Shown here in pieces: positions 24,596-33,525 of a stretch of 64,000 bases of DNA. This DNA comes from Oscillospiraceae bacterium (GTDB lineage: Bacteria; Bacillota; Clostridia; Oscillospirales; Oscillospiraceae). The position numbers were made by a program, and so were the translations under genes. The notes below the pieces were generated by a model, which had not been told where the DNA came from, searched no databases, and saw nothing but the letters and a program-made list of their open reading frames with translations. The stretch's first letter is position 1; each line of letters opens with the position of its first letter. The DNA lies in NCBI GenBank assembly GCA_902798545.1, contig CADBWQ010000003.1, positions 125,125 to 189,124 on the forward strand, given 5' to 3'.

Positions 24596-24624
24596 TTTAC
24601 TTTTTTAGTGAAATGAAGTAAAAT
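24596..24624 (+). promoter_or_regulatory. Promoter for yerC with overlapping inverted repeat
   Basis: TTTACT (24596-24601), a 17-base spacer and TAAAAT (24619-24624). TTTACTT (24596-24602) and AAGTAAA (24617-24623) form an inverted repeat covering both promoter elements. Confidence 0.65.
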
Positions 24625-24654
24625 GATTTATCATAATTGTCTCAGGAGGTGTCT

Positions 24655-24951
24655 ATGAACACACGTGCAAAGCGCGAGCACAATCCCGCCCTATACGAGG
24701 CCATTCTCTCCCTCCGGACAACGGAAGAATGTCTGAAGTTTTTTGAAGACCTCTGTACAATGAGCGAACTCAGCGCCATGGAGCAGCGTTATCAGGTTGC
24801 CCGGGCTCTGCATGACGGAAAGATCTATAACGAGATTCTCGCCGAGACGGGTGCTTCCAGTGCCACCATCAGCCGGGTCAACCGTTCTCTCCAATACGGC
24901 GCAGGCGGGTATGATCTGGTATTTGGCCGACTGGAGGGTGAAGGGAAATGA
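24655..24951 (+). CDS. yerC: YerC/YecD-family TrpR-like DNA-binding protein
   Basis: A 98-residue protein of the TrpR-superfamily YerC group. It carries the helix-turn-helix MSELSAMEQRYQVARALHDG followed by YNEILAETGASSATISRVNR. In Firmicutes these small regulators are often near trp or methyltransferase genes, but their targets are mostly unknown. The ATG at 24655 is four bases after AGGAGGTG. It overlaps the methyltransferase gene by four bases (ATGA). The inverted repeat over its promoter suggests autoregulation, which is an inference. Confidence 0.88.
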   Translation: MNTRAKREHNPALYEAILSLRTTEECLKFFEDLCTMSELSAMEQRYQVARALHDGKIYNEILAETGASSATISRVNRSLQYGAGGYDLVFGRLEGEGK

Positions 24952-25661
24952 GCTGCTACGAGGCTCTCGCCGTCTATTACGACAGGCTGACCGCCGACGT
25001 AGATTATCATGCCTTCGCCGACCGGTATGAGCAGGCCTTTCGCGAGGACGGCGGCGTTTTTCATCTGCTTCTGGATCTCTGCTGCGGTACGGGCAGCTTG
25101 AGCCTTGAAATGTCACAGCGCGGTTATGAGATGATTTCGGTGGACGCCTCCGAGCAGATGTTGATGGAGGCACGCGAGAAGTGCTCTGCACTCCCGATTC
25201 CGCCTCTTTTCCTCCTGCAGGATGCCGCGGAATTGGATCTCTACGGCACAGTTGACGCAGCTTTCTGTTCTCTGGAGGGGATTAACTACCTCTCCCCGGA
25301 GCAGTTGGACGCTTTGTTCCACCGGCTGCACCTTTTCATCCGTCCCGGTGGTCTCTTTCTCTTCGACGTCCGCTCGCCGGAATACCTCGCCGCCCTGGAC
25401 GGTGACACTTTTGTCGATGAGGATAACAATGTATTCTGTCTCTGGCGTGCAGATTTTGATCCGGAGATGGACGCCCTGGTCTATGGTATGGACCTCTTCT
25501 CCCCGGAGGGCAAACTGTGGCGGCGCAGCCGTGAGGAGCACATTGAGTATGCTCACAGCATCTCGTGGCTCTCAGAGCTTCTGGGGAAACACGGATTTTC
25601 AGAATTCTCCGCTTTATCAGAAGAAGACCGTGTCTTCATCCGCTGCAGACGCAGCAGGTAA
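24948..25661 (+). CDS. SAM-dependent methyltransferase, class I
   Basis: A 237-residue methyltransferase with motif I LLDLCCGTGSLSLEM (about 42-56), motif II acidic residue in MISVDASEQML and motif IV-like AAFCSLEGINYL. The family is broad (Methyltransf_11/25-type), and members of this form next to yerC are common in Clostridia. The substrate is not predictable. It is co-transcribed with yerC through a four-base overlap and ends at a strong hairpin. Confidence 0.85.
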   Translation: MSCYEALAVYYDRLTADVDYHAFADRYEQAFREDGGVFHLLLDLCCGTGSLSLEMSQRGYEMISVDASEQMLMEAREKCSALPIPPLFLLQDAAELDLYGTVDAAFCSLEGINYLSPEQLDALFHRLHLFIRPGGLFLFDVRSPEYLAALDGDTFVDEDNNVFCLWRADFDPEMDALVYGMDLFSPEGKLWRRSREEHIEYAHSISWLSELLGKHGFSEFSALSEEDRVFIRCRRSR

Positions 25662-25674
25662 CAGACCGTGCATT

Positions 25675-25728
25675 AAGAATCCCGCAGCCCATGTGCATTA
25701 TGTGCGTCTCATGGGGTGCGGGATTCTT
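25675..25728. terminator. Bidirectional terminator
   Basis: AAGAATCCCGCA (25675-25686) pairs with TGCGGGATTCTT (25717-25728), with an inner CCCATG/CATGGG stem beyond one mismatch. It separates two convergent methyltransferase genes. Confidence 0.8.
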
Positions 25729-25744
25729 GATTACTTAGTTTCAC

Positions 25745-26623
25745 TCAGAATTCATATCTGCAGCTGGCGCCGCAGGGCAGATAAAGACCGCTGTCTGTCA
25801 CTGGAAGGCAGAGCTCTCTGCTCTCCGCCTCGCCGCCGAAGCGTTCCCGGAAAACACTCTCAGTCACATAGCTCAGCACTGACGCAGAAAGACCCGTGGT
25901 ATAGGAGTTGACGAGCAGAAACAGCGGATTCTCTGACAGGACGCCTGAGCATAAAGAGACAAATGGCCACAGGCTCTGTTCCAGCTTCCACACTTCGCCC
26001 CCCGGCCCCCGGCCATAGGAGGGTGGATCCATGATGATCGCGTCATACCGCTTGCCACGCCGGATTTCCCTCTCCACAAACTTGGCACAGTCATCGATGA
26101 TCCAGCGCACTGGTGCGCGGCTCACACCGCTGACGGATGCATTTTCTTTTGCCCAGGCGACCATTCCCTTCGCAGCGTCCACATGGCAAACCTCAGCGCC
26201 GGCCTTCAGGCACGCGACCGTAGCCCCGCCGGTATAGGCGAAGAGGTTCAACACCCGAACCGGCCTTCCTGCTGAACGGATTTTTGTCATGACCCAGTCC
26301 CAGTTCGCCGCCTGTTCCGGAAACAGGCCTGTATGTTTAAAGTTCATTGGCTTGACGCGGAAGCGGAGTTCGCCGTATTTGACCTCCCAGGCCTCGGGAA
26401 TGCTTCCTTTTTCCCAACTGCCCCCTCCGCTCTCGCTCCGGATATAGCGTGCATTTCGCGTCTGCCAGTGTCTGTTTTTTCTCGGGGTATCCCAGATTAC
26501 CTGTGGGTCCGGCCGCACCAGATAGACGTCTCCCCAGCGTTCGAGCTTTTCACCACAGGAGCAATCCAGCAGCTCGTAGTCCTGCCAGTGGTCTGCAACC
26601 CACATTGTTTTCTCTGTCTTCAT
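25745..26623 (-). CDS. RlmI-like SAM-dependent RNA methyltransferase
   Basis: A 292-residue protein of the RlmI/RlmK group (PF10672-type). It has motif I LNLFAYTGGATVACLKAG, motif II CHVDAAKGMVAWAKEN and motif IV IMDPPSYGRGPGG. These catalyse cytosine-C5 or guanine-N methylation of 23S rRNA in related proteins, but the PUA domain is absent, so the exact target is uncertain. Its start overlaps the yihY stop by four bases, so the two are co-transcribed. Confidence 0.85.
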   Translation of the reverse strand: MKTEKTMWVADHWQDYELLDCSCGEKLERWGDVYLVRPDPQVIWDTPRKNRHWQTRNARYIRSESGGGSWEKGSIPEAWEVKYGELRFRVKPMNFKHTGLFPEQAANWDWVMTKIRSAGRPVRVLNLFAYTGGATVACLKAGAEVCHVDAAKGMVAWAKENASVSGVSRAPVRWIIDDCAKFVEREIRRGKRYDAIIMDPPSYGRGPGGEVWKLEQSLWPFVSLCSGVLSENPLFLLVNSYTTGLSASVLSYVTESVFRERFGGEAESRELCLPVTDSGLYLPCGASCRYEF

Positions 26624-27444
26624 CTTGTTTTCTTCTCCATTTGTCTGAGGTCTCTCAGTGCAATATTAAACGCAGCCCCGATATAGATCACCTGGCCGAT
26701 CAGATACATCCAGTACATAAGCAGTATCACGGATGCCAGCGATCCGTAAACCAGCGAATATCTCGCCGACGCGGCGATGAATGCTGAGAAAATCAGGCTT
26801 GTGCCAACAATTCCTATTGTTGCGAGAATGGCACCCGGCCAGGTGGAATAGTGCATATGCTTCTTTCTGGAGACACGGTAAATCACCCAGATAAACAGGA
26901 ACATGATAACTGCCAGAAGAACATATTTAAACCAGAACCAGCTGCCGCTGATATCGATAAACTGGATCCTCGTATTCAGCAGTTCCAACAGGCCTCTGCT
27001 GGTAAACAGAACGATAATTGCAAACCAGGTCGCCGCCAGAAACACAATGGCGAAAAACAGGCTGAAGATAAAGCCGCCGATCCCCGGATAGCGCTGCCCC
27101 CCCTGCAGCCGTCCTATGGTCACCTGCATGCTTCTGACGCCGGCAGAAGCAGAGGTAACCAGAACGGTCACACCTGCCAAAGCCATCCCCATGCTGTGGT
27201 TATTCGCTACATAATTCAGGAATGTACGGATGGTCTCCATTGTATCGTGGCTCAGGAATTCTTCGGCGAAAGACAGGATCCGCATCGCCTGACCGTAGTT
27301 CTGGCCCAGCAGTGTATAGAGACAGATGATGAGCGGGAACACCGTCATCGTCATGTAATAGCACAAGGCAGCAGCGGCAATCGGAATCTGTCTGTAATTA
27401 TAATATCGGAACACTCTCCCAATCAGTTTGAACAGTCGTTTCAC
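26620..27444 (-). CDS. YihY/BrkB-family inner membrane protein
   Basis: A 274-residue membrane protein with about six helices and the family pattern near the N-terminus (YYNYRQIPIAAAALCYYMTM) and middle (SASAGVRSMQVTIGRLQG). YihY proteins were once annotated as ribonuclease BN, but that activity belongs to another protein; their role is unknown, possibly transport. The start is GTG at 27444 with GGGAGA seven bases upstream. It is the first gene of a two-gene operon with the RlmI-like methyltransferase. No clear promoter was identified. Confidence 0.88.
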   Translation of the reverse strand: MKRLFKLIGRVFRYYNYRQIPIAAAALCYYMTMTVFPLIICLYTLLGQNYGQAMRILSFAEEFLSHDTMETIRTFLNYVANNHSMGMALAGVTVLVTSASAGVRSMQVTIGRLQGGQRYPGIGGFIFSLFFAIVFLAATWFAIIVLFTSRGLLELLNTRIQFIDISGSWFWFKYVLLAVIMFLFIWVIYRVSRKKHMHYSTWPGAILATIGIVGTSLIFSAFIAASARYSLVYGSLASVILLMYWMYLIGQVIYIGAAFNIALRDLRQMEKKTR

Positions 27445-27481
27445 TCTCGGCTCTCCCGGAATATACAGGTTATCGTATACA

Positions 27482-27511
27482 AAAGCTCCTCCTGAGGGGG
27501 GAGGAGCTTTC
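27482..27511 (-). terminator. Terminator downstream of ftsZ
   Basis: AAAGCTCCTCC (27482-27492) pairs with GGAGGAGCTTT (27500-27510). Leftward the stem is followed by TTTTGTAT. Confidence 0.8.
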
Positions 27512-27558
27512 GTTATTGTGCAAGTATCAGCCTCTCATCCGAGGCATCAATCCTGGAT

Positions 27559-28788
27559 TTACTTGGTATTGAAGATCTTGAAAATGTTGTCAAACGGATC
27601 CTCTTCAGGCTCATCTGCAGTTTCCGTTTCTGCTTTGGTCTCCGTCGCAGCGCTTGCCGCGGGAACAACAGGAGGCATGGCCGCGGCAGCCTTCTTAAAG
27701 ACCGGCGGAACAGTGGGTGCCGTCGGCGCAGCGGGCGCAGGGGGCGTGACCGCTGCCTGGATCTCGGGCTCAGAGACGGCAGCTGCCTTGCGTGCCGCGG
27801 CAGCCTTTTCTGCTGCAGCTGCCTGCGCAGCACCTTCTTCAAAACCGGTTGCAATCACCGTAACACGGATTTCATCCTGCATGCTCTCATCGAAGCTGGC
27901 GCCGAAGATAATATTGGCATCGGGATGGGCGGCTTCCTGAACCAGATCAGCAGCTGCCTCTACATCTTCCAGGCCCATGTCAGACGAGCCGGTGATGTTG
28001 ATGAGGACGCCGTGAGCGCCGTTGATGGAGGTCTCCATCAAGGGACTGGCAACGGCAATTCGTGCCGCTTCTTCCGCCTTGCCCTTGCCGGCCGCGTGGC
28101 CTACACCCATGTGGGCATAACCGGCATTCTTCATAATGCAGGTGACATCGGCAAAGTCCAGATTGATGAACCCGGTGTTCTTGATGAGGTCCGAAATGCT
28201 GGTAACAGCCTGGCGGAGCACATCATCCGCAATCTCAAACGCATTCGCCAGTGTAACCTTCTGATCTGTTGCATACTTCAAACGATCATTTGGGATGATC
28301 AGGAGGGAGTCCACTTTCCCGAGCAGTTCCTGGATACCGGCATTTGCCGTCACCATTCTGCGGTTACCCTCGAACTTGAACGGCTTCGTCACGACGCCGA
28401 CCGTCAGGATTCCGGCTTCCTTCGCAATATCCGCCACCGTCGGTGCAGCACCGGTTCCGGTGCCTCCGCCCATACCGGCGGTAATGAACACCATATCCGT
28501 ATCTTCCAGAACAGCCGTAATGGCGTTGCGGCTTTCTTCCGCAGCGCGTCTCCCAACTTCAGGGTCAGAACCTGCCCCCTGGCCTTTTGTAATCTTTTCA
28601 CCGATCTGGATCTTCTGATCCGCGTTGGAAATTGCCAAGGCCTGCTTATCTGTGTTGATCGCGATGAACTCGACACCCTGAGTGCCGTCCTTCACCATAC
28701 GGTTGACAACATTATTGCCGGCACCGCCGACACCAATGACCTTTATTGTAACGACGTTCTCCGGACCAGCTTCGGCCTTAAAATCCAT
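27559..28788 (-). CDS. ftsZ: FtsZ, tubulin-like cell division GTPase
   Basis: A 409-residue protein that polymerises into the division ring. The GTP-binding N-terminal domain has [13 protein letters not shown] and the tubulin signature [10 protein letters not shown], followed by a normal C-terminal domain ending near residue 318. A long Ala/Pro-rich linker follows. The tail reads [15 protein letters not shown] and lacks the usual IPxFLR/IPTWMR-type peptide that binds FtsA, SepF or ZapD. The ATG at 28788 has AGGAGG eight bases upstream. It is a single gene with its own promoter and terminator; ftsA is not upstream as in many bacteria. Confidence 0.97.
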   Translation of the reverse strand: MDFKAEAGPENVVTIKVIGVGGAGNNVVNRMVKDGTQGVEFIAINTDKQALAISNADQKIQIGEKITKGQGAGSDPEVGRRAAEESRNAITAVLEDTDMVFITAGMGGGTGTGAAPTVADIAKEAGILTVGVVTKPFKFEGNRRMVTANAGIQELLGKVDSLLIIPNDRLKYATDQKVTLANAFEIADDVLRQAVTSISDLIKNTGFINLDFADVTCIMKNAGYAHMGVGHAAGKGKAEEAARIAVASPLMETSINGAHGVLINITGSSDMGLEDVEAAADLVQEAAHPDANIIFGASFDESMQDEIRVTVIATGFEEGAAQAAAAEKAAAARKAAAVSEPEIQAAVTPPAPAAPTAPTVPPVFKKAAAAMPPVVPAASAATETKAETETADEPEEDPFDNIFKIFNTK

Positions 28789-28853
28789 ATCATGTGCCTC
28801 CTGTCTGACTCGACAACGCAATAAGCGTGTAACACTTTGTCTTTGTGTCCCCT

Positions 28854-28882
28854 ATAATATTACATTTTTCATCGAAGGTCAA
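28854..28882 (-). promoter_or_regulatory. Sigma-A promoter for ftsZ
   Basis: Leftward TTGACC (28882-28877), a 17-base spacer and TATTAT (28859-28854). The leader is about 60 bases. Confidence 0.8.
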
Positions 28883-28960
28883 TAGTTTTTTTCATTTTCA
28901 GGCAACTTTTTTGTAATCAGTTTGTAATTTTTGCCGCTTCAGATATCTTCCCCTTCGATA

Positions 28961-28992
28961 AAATTGCCCCGGGAGAAGCTTTCCAGGGGCTG
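28961..28992 (-). terminator. Terminator downstream of ftsQ
   Basis: GCCCC (28966-28970) pairs with GGGGC (28986-28990), extended by partial pairing inside and followed leftward by AATTTTAT. Confidence 0.55.
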
Positions 28993-29000
28993 TTGGTTCT

Positions 29001-29798
29001 TTAATTCGGGCTGAAAACCGCTCTGATTCCGTCGGACAGATCCACCACTCCGGCATCGCCGGCCTTCAGGGTCTGGAGTGTGCCGGAGAGAATTGCAAAT
29101 TTCTGGCTCACCTGTGAATATCTCCCAAGGACGAAGGTAAAGCGTCCGTTATAGACGATTTCCGGGCTGTTTGGGTTGTCAAAATCGACCCGGTCGATGT
29201 CTGGAGCCATATTGCGGCCTTCGATCTGGATCAGGATTTCGTTGAGATAATCGACGGGGTCCTCCTGTCCGTTTGCCGTAGTGAGCCGCTCTCCGATAAA
29301 GAGCGTTCCAGGATCGAAGTTCACGATCGGGACCAGCTCTGCTGTCTCTCCTTCTGCTGCTTTGCCCAAGATCTTGCAGTTGTGATCCATGGTCCATTCC
29401 TCATCACCGAGAATCAGATAGGCCATAGCCCGGCTCTCTGCCACCGAGATGGTAATCCTGTTGGGGAGAGCCCGCTTTAACGTTACTTCTTCAATATATG
29501 GAAGCTTGGAGAAGACCCTGCTGATCGCTGCAAACCGATCAAAGAAGAAGAGGTTGTCGCCCTCTTCAATATCAATGGCTCGGATAATCTCTTCATCGGT
29601 ATAGTGGGTGTTGCCCTCCACCTGAATGTCTTCAACACGAAAAAAAAGACTCAGGACGAAAATCGACGCCACGATCACCACGACGAAGATCAGCGGTCTG
29701 CTGAAACCCCTGCGGCGTCTGGCACGGAGGTATTCCTCCTGGGACTCATCAGTGAGAGCCGCCAGGTTCAGGCGCTCTTTCCAGTTTTTGGATGCCAT
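29001..29798 (-). CDS. ftsQ: FtsQ/DivIB, division protein
   Basis: A 265-residue bitopic membrane protein: basic cytoplasmic segment, one helix (about 35-57), then a POTRA domain starting VEDIQVEGNTHYTDEEII and a FtsQ beta domain. It links early and late division proteins in the divisome. The start ATG at 29798 follows GGGAG; a GTG two codons upstream is possible. It is separated from murG by a terminator and from ftsZ by another, so it may be a single-gene unit. The weak -10-like TATAAA upstream has no good -35. Confidence 0.9.
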   Translation of the reverse strand: MASKNWKERLNLAALTDESQEEYLRARRRRGFSRPLIFVVVIVASIFVLSLFFRVEDIQVEGNTHYTDEEIIRAIDIEEGDNLFFFDRFAAISRVFSKLPYIEEVTLKRALPNRITISVAESRAMAYLILGDEEWTMDHNCKILGKAAEGETAELVPIVNFDPGTLFIGERLTTANGQEDPVDYLNEILIQIEGRNMAPDIDRVDFDNPNSPEIVYNGRFTFVLGRYSQVSQKFAILSGTLQTLKAGDAGVVDLSDGIRAVFSPN

Positions 29799-29852
29799 AG
29801 GCACTCTCCCGCCTTTTTATACATTCATTCGACTACTGTCAGATTGAGGAGT

Positions 29853-29884
29853 GAAAAAACAGACCGTATGAATACGGTCTGTTG
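29853..29884 (-). terminator. Terminator of the mraZ-murG operon
   Basis: ACAGACCGTAT (29859-29869) pairs perfectly with ATACGGTCTGT (29872-29882), two-base loop, followed leftward by TTTTTT. Confidence 0.85.
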
Positions 29885-29915
29885 ATTATACCATGTTTTT
29901 CGCTATAGGAAAAGC

Positions 29916-31058
29916 TTATTTTTCTTCTTTGTTTTTTCCAGCGTATTCAATTACTGCTTCCACGATCTTCTCCAGTGCATCGGGAACGGCCAGCCTGTGC
30001 ATACTGTCGGACATAGCATGCAGCTTTTCGGTGTCCTTCAGCAGTGTACGAATCTCCTCCAGAAAGCTCTGTTCGTCAAACTCCCCTTCCAACAGGACCC
30101 TTGCACCCCCCGCCTTTTCTACCAAACGGGCGTTTTTCTCCTGATGGTGATTGGTGACATTCGGTGAAGGAACAATCAGTGCGGGCTTTCCCATGCTGCT
30201 CAGCTCAGAAAGCGTGGAGGCTCCGGCCCGGCAGAGCACCAGATCCGCTGCAGCCAGAACCCGTGCCGAATCATAGATATACTCCCGGATATCCGCATTG
30301 CTCTCAGCCGGGTCAACGCCGGCTTCTGTGAGCTTTGCCATGACATCTTTGTAATAAAGGCTTCCCGTAGCATGGATCAGGCGGAACTGCGTCTGATTTC
30401 TCAACAGCGGCTGCATCCGCACAAGGGTTTCGTTCATGTGCCCGGAGCCAAGCGATCCCCACATCGACACCACCAGCGGCATGTCACGCGGAATCCCGAG
30501 TTCCTCTTTTGCCTGCTCCCTGGTATACCTATGAAACGCCCCTCGAACCGGTGTCCCCGTCACCCTGAGGTCTGCAACCCTGGGGTAGTGCTGTCTGCTC
30601 TCCTCATAACCGAGGAGAACACAGTTCACCTGCTCCGCCAACAGCTTCGTTGTCAGCCCCGGAACCGCGTTGCTCTCGTGAATCAGAGTCGGGATCCCCA
30701 GCTTTGCCGCCTCATGGAGCACCGGATAGCAGACATACCCACCGGTTCCCAACACGGCATCCGGTCTGTATTCTTTCAGGATCCTTCTCGCTTCATGCCC
30801 GGACTCAATCACGTTTTTCAACGTGGCAATATTGTGTCCGACATCTGCGAGATGATGCCCGCGACTCAGATTGGTCACCCGGAGAGGATGGATTTCAAAC
30901 CCTTCTCTCGGCACAAGCTCCATTTCCATTTTTCCCTCTGCGCCGAGGAACAGAATCCTGCAGTCGGGAAGAAGTTCCCGCAACCGCTGTGCTACAGCGA
31001 TCGCGGGATTGATATGCCCTGCGGTTCCGCCGCAGGTGAGTATAAATCTCTTGGCCAA
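29916..31058 (-). CDS. murG: MurG, UDP-GlcNAc:undecaprenyl-PP-MurNAc-pentapeptide transferase
   Basis: A 380-residue GT28 enzyme that makes lipid II on the inner face of the membrane. It has the N-terminal glycine loop TCGGTAGHINPAIA, GTGGYVCYP near 105, the second loop MWGSLGSGHMNE near 190 and the UDP-GlcNAc site LCRAGASTLSEL near 265. The start appears to be TTG at 31058, three bases after the mraY stop, with GAGAGG inside the mraY end. In this cluster murD and ftsW, normally between mraY and murG, are missing. Confidence 0.95.
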   Translation of the reverse strand: MAKRFILTCGGTAGHINPAIAVAQRLRELLPDCRILFLGAEGKMEMELVPREGFEIHPLRVTNLSRGHHLADVGHNIATLKNVIESGHEARRILKEYRPDAVLGTGGYVCYPVLHEAAKLGIPTLIHESNAVPGLTTKLLAEQVNCVLLGYEESRQHYPRVADLRVTGTPVRGAFHRYTREQAKEELGIPRDMPLVVSMWGSLGSGHMNETLVRMQPLLRNQTQFRLIHATGSLYYKDVMAKLTEAGVDPAESNADIREYIYDSARVLAAADLVLCRAGASTLSELSSMGKPALIVPSPNVTNHHQEKNARLVEKAGGARVLLEGEFDEQSFLEEIRTLLKDTEKLHAMSDSMHRLAVPDALEKIVEAVIEYAGKNKEEK

Positions 31059-31061
31059 AAT

Positions 31062-32066
31062 TTAAAACCTCTCAAATACAATCAGGAAAGAAAAGACCAT
31101 GCACAGCAGCGATACACCTGTATAGAGCACGAAGATCTCCTTCTCTTTCCACTTTCTGCCAGTCCATCCGCCCAGTTCCAGATGATGGTGAAACGGCGCC
31201 ATACGGAAGATTCTTTTCCCATGTGTCATCTTGAAGTACCCGACCTGCAGAATATCTGAGAGGGTCTCAATAATGAACATGACACAAAGCGGAATCAAAA
31301 TCAGCGGTATATCATAGGCAAAGGCCATTGCCGCGATGGCGCCTCCCAGGAACAGGCTGCCGGTGTCTCCCATGAAGACCTTGGCGGGATTGAAGTTATA
31401 AACAAGAAAGCCCATGAGGCCGCCGACCATAGCAGAGGCAAACAGTCCCAACTGGAGATATTCTCTTCCCCACGCAAACGAAACCAGTACAAAGAACAGG
31501 AATACCGGGATGGAGGTTCCTGTTGCCAGACCGTCGACACCGTCCGTAATGTTCACGGCATTCACGGTTCCGACAATGACAAAAACCGCAAACACGTAGA
31601 AGAGAACAGGTGGGACCAGAACGGTCTTTCCCGAGAGCGGGAGATACAGAGCCGTATGAAGGAAACCCATCCGGATCATCAGGAACAGGAAGATCAGTGC
31701 TGCGACCAGCTGGAGCAGGAACTTGGCTCTGGTGGAGAGGCCGAGATTCTGTCTCTTTCGGATCTTCTGGCTGTCATCCAGAAGGCCGATCGCTCCAAAT
31801 ACCAGTGCAAACAGAAGAACAAAGATGTGTTCAAAGTGCCCCTGAAGCATTCCCGGGAATCCCAGCGTCAGACATACCAGGATCTCACCGAGAATGAACA
31901 TGACGCCGCCCATGGTCGGTGTACCGCTCTTCCCCGAGTGCTGGACAAGCTGTGCTTTGATCTCCTGTCCGGCTTTTTCTTTTTCCAGCCATGGGATATA
32001 CCATTTTCCGAACGCCGTCACAAACAGGAATGCAATGGTAAATGCGCAAAGCATCTGTATCGTCAT
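31062..32066 (-). CDS. mraY: MraY, phospho-MurNAc-pentapeptide translocase
   Basis: A 334-residue enzyme with about ten membrane helices that transfers phospho-MurNAc-pentapeptide to undecaprenyl phosphate, giving lipid I. Diagnostic segments are GTPTMGG (about 48-54), DDSQKIRKRQNLGLS (about 102-116), NITDGVDGLA (about 172-181), VYNFNPAKVFMGDTGSLFLG (about 228-247) and PFHHHLE (about 294-300). These carry the catalytic Asp residues and the HHH motif. It starts four bases after murE stops. murF, usually between murE and mraY, is absent. Confidence 0.97.
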   Translation of the reverse strand: MTIQMLCAFTIAFLFVTAFGKWYIPWLEKEKAGQEIKAQLVQHSGKSGTPTMGGVMFILGEILVCLTLGFPGMLQGHFEHIFVLLFALVFGAIGLLDDSQKIRKRQNLGLSTRAKFLLQLVAALIFLFLMIRMGFLHTALYLPLSGKTVLVPPVLFYVFAVFVIVGTVNAVNITDGVDGLATGTSIPVFLFFVLVSFAWGREYLQLGLFASAMVGGLMGFLVYNFNPAKVFMGDTGSLFLGGAIAAMAFAYDIPLILIPLCVMFIIETLSDILQVGYFKMTHGKRIFRMAPFHHHLELGGWTGRKWKEKEIFVLYTGVSLLCMVFSFLIVFERF

Positions 32067-32070
32067 GGTC

Positions 32071-33522
32071 TCATCTCTTTTCTCTTTCTCTCAGGTAATC
32101 GGCGACGATTTCTCTCTCGTCCATATGGTGCTTGGTGTGCCCGATGATCTGATAGGTCTCGTGTCCCTTTCCCGCCAGGAGAATGACATCGCCGTCCTCC
32201 GCCAGGTCAATCGCTCTGTGGATAGCTTCAACGCGGTTACAGATCCGAAGCCAGGGGGTGGTCGTGTCTTGGAATCCCGGCAGGATCTCATCAATAATCG
32301 CTTCAGGATCTTCCGTCCTGGGATTGTCGCTGGTAACGATCACAAAGTCCGAAAGGTCCGCTGCAATCTTTCCCATCAGAGGACGTTTCAGCCGGTCCCG
32401 GTCTCCGCCGCAGCCAAAGAGGCAGATCAGCTTTCCCGGTGTAGACTCCCGAAGACTGCGGAGCACCTTTTCCAGTGCGTCCGGCTTATGGGAGTAGTCA
32501 ATCAGGATGTGGTAGTTGCCGTCAGTGGGGACAGACTCCAGTCTTCCCTTCACTCCGTGGGCAGTCTGCAGTGCTTTTGCGCTGTCGTTGAGCGAAATCC
32601 CCTCTGAGAGTGCCGCGGCTATCACCGCAAGCGCATTATATACGGAAAACGCCCCCGGAATATGCAGCTCGGTCTGAACAGCTTCATCCTCATACATGGC
32701 CCTAAAGCAGACTCTGTCCGGATACAGCCGGATCTGTTCTGCCCGAAGTTGAGACGCTTCACGGACGCCGAAATGTCGGGCCTGGCACGGGATTGCCTTC
32801 GTCAAGAACGGGGTCCATGGATCATCCGCATTGACCCATGCCGCTCTGCATTGGGAGAAGATTTTTTTCTTCGCCTCAGCATAGCGCTCCATCGTCCCAT
32901 GGAAATCCAGGTGATCCTGTGAGAGATTGGTAAAAATGGCTGTATCAAATTCGATCCCTGCCACGCGCCGTAGTTCCAGTGCATGGGAAGAGACCTCCAT
33001 CACCACATGTGTGCATCCCTCATCCGCCATTCGGCGGAACAGCTGATGCAGCTCCAGACTTTCCGGCGTTGTGAAGTCAGAGGGGATCTCCTCCTGTCCG
33101 ATCAGAATACCGGTTGTTCCAATCAGCCCCACCTTCGCACCGCAGCTCTCCTCCAATACATGCTTGAGCAGCATGCTGACCGAGGTCTTACCGCTGGTGC
33201 CGGTGATTCCGATCATCCGCATCCCGGAAGACGGCTCTCCAAAAAATACCGCGCTGCACAGCGCCAATGCCAGGCGGCTGTCTGCGACCTGAATATAGGG
33301 AACACTCTGCTCCGGCGGTGTTTCGCATAGAATGACGGCGGCATGCTTATCGATCGCCTTAGAAATAAACCGGTGTCCGTCTGTTTCAAAGCCGCGGACT
33401 GCCACGAACAGATCCCCTTCTTTTGTTTTCCTGGAATCGTAGCTGATTCCCTTGATCTCTGTCTCCGGATCTGCGTTCAGGGCAACGATCTCAAGTCGCT
33501 CAATCAGTGTTTTGAGTTTCAT
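32071..33522 (-). CDS. murE: MurE, UDP-MurNAc-tripeptide synthetase (probably meso-diaminopimelate-adding)
   Basis: A 483-residue Mur ligase. The P-loop is ITGTSGKTSVSM (near 107). The C-terminal motif TSDNPRTEDP is the signature of enzymes that select meso-diaminopimelate; lysine-adding enzymes differ here. This predicts DAP-type peptidoglycan. It acts in the cytoplasm and adds the third residue to UDP-MurNAc-L-Ala-D-Glu. The gene starts three bases after rsmH ends, leaving no space for the ftsL and ftsI genes normally found there. Confidence 0.96.
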   Translation of the reverse strand: MKLKTLIERLEIVALNADPETEIKGISYDSRKTKEGDLFVAVRGFETDGHRFISKAIDKHAAVILCETPPEQSVPYIQVADSRLALALCSAVFFGEPSSGMRMIGITGTSGKTSVSMLLKHVLEESCGAKVGLIGTTGILIGQEEIPSDFTTPESLELHQLFRRMADEGCTHVVMEVSSHALELRRVAGIEFDTAIFTNLSQDHLDFHGTMERYAEAKKKIFSQCRAAWVNADDPWTPFLTKAIPCQARHFGVREASQLRAEQIRLYPDRVCFRAMYEDEAVQTELHIPGAFSVYNALAVIAAALSEGISLNDSAKALQTAHGVKGRLESVPTDGNYHILIDYSHKPDALEKVLRSLRESTPGKLICLFGCGGDRDRLKRPLMGKIAADLSDFVIVTSDNPRTEDPEAIIDEILPGFQDTTTPWLRICNRVEAIHRAIDLAEDGDVILLAGKGHETYQIIGHTKHHMDEREIVADYLREREKR

Positions 33523-33525
33523 TTT

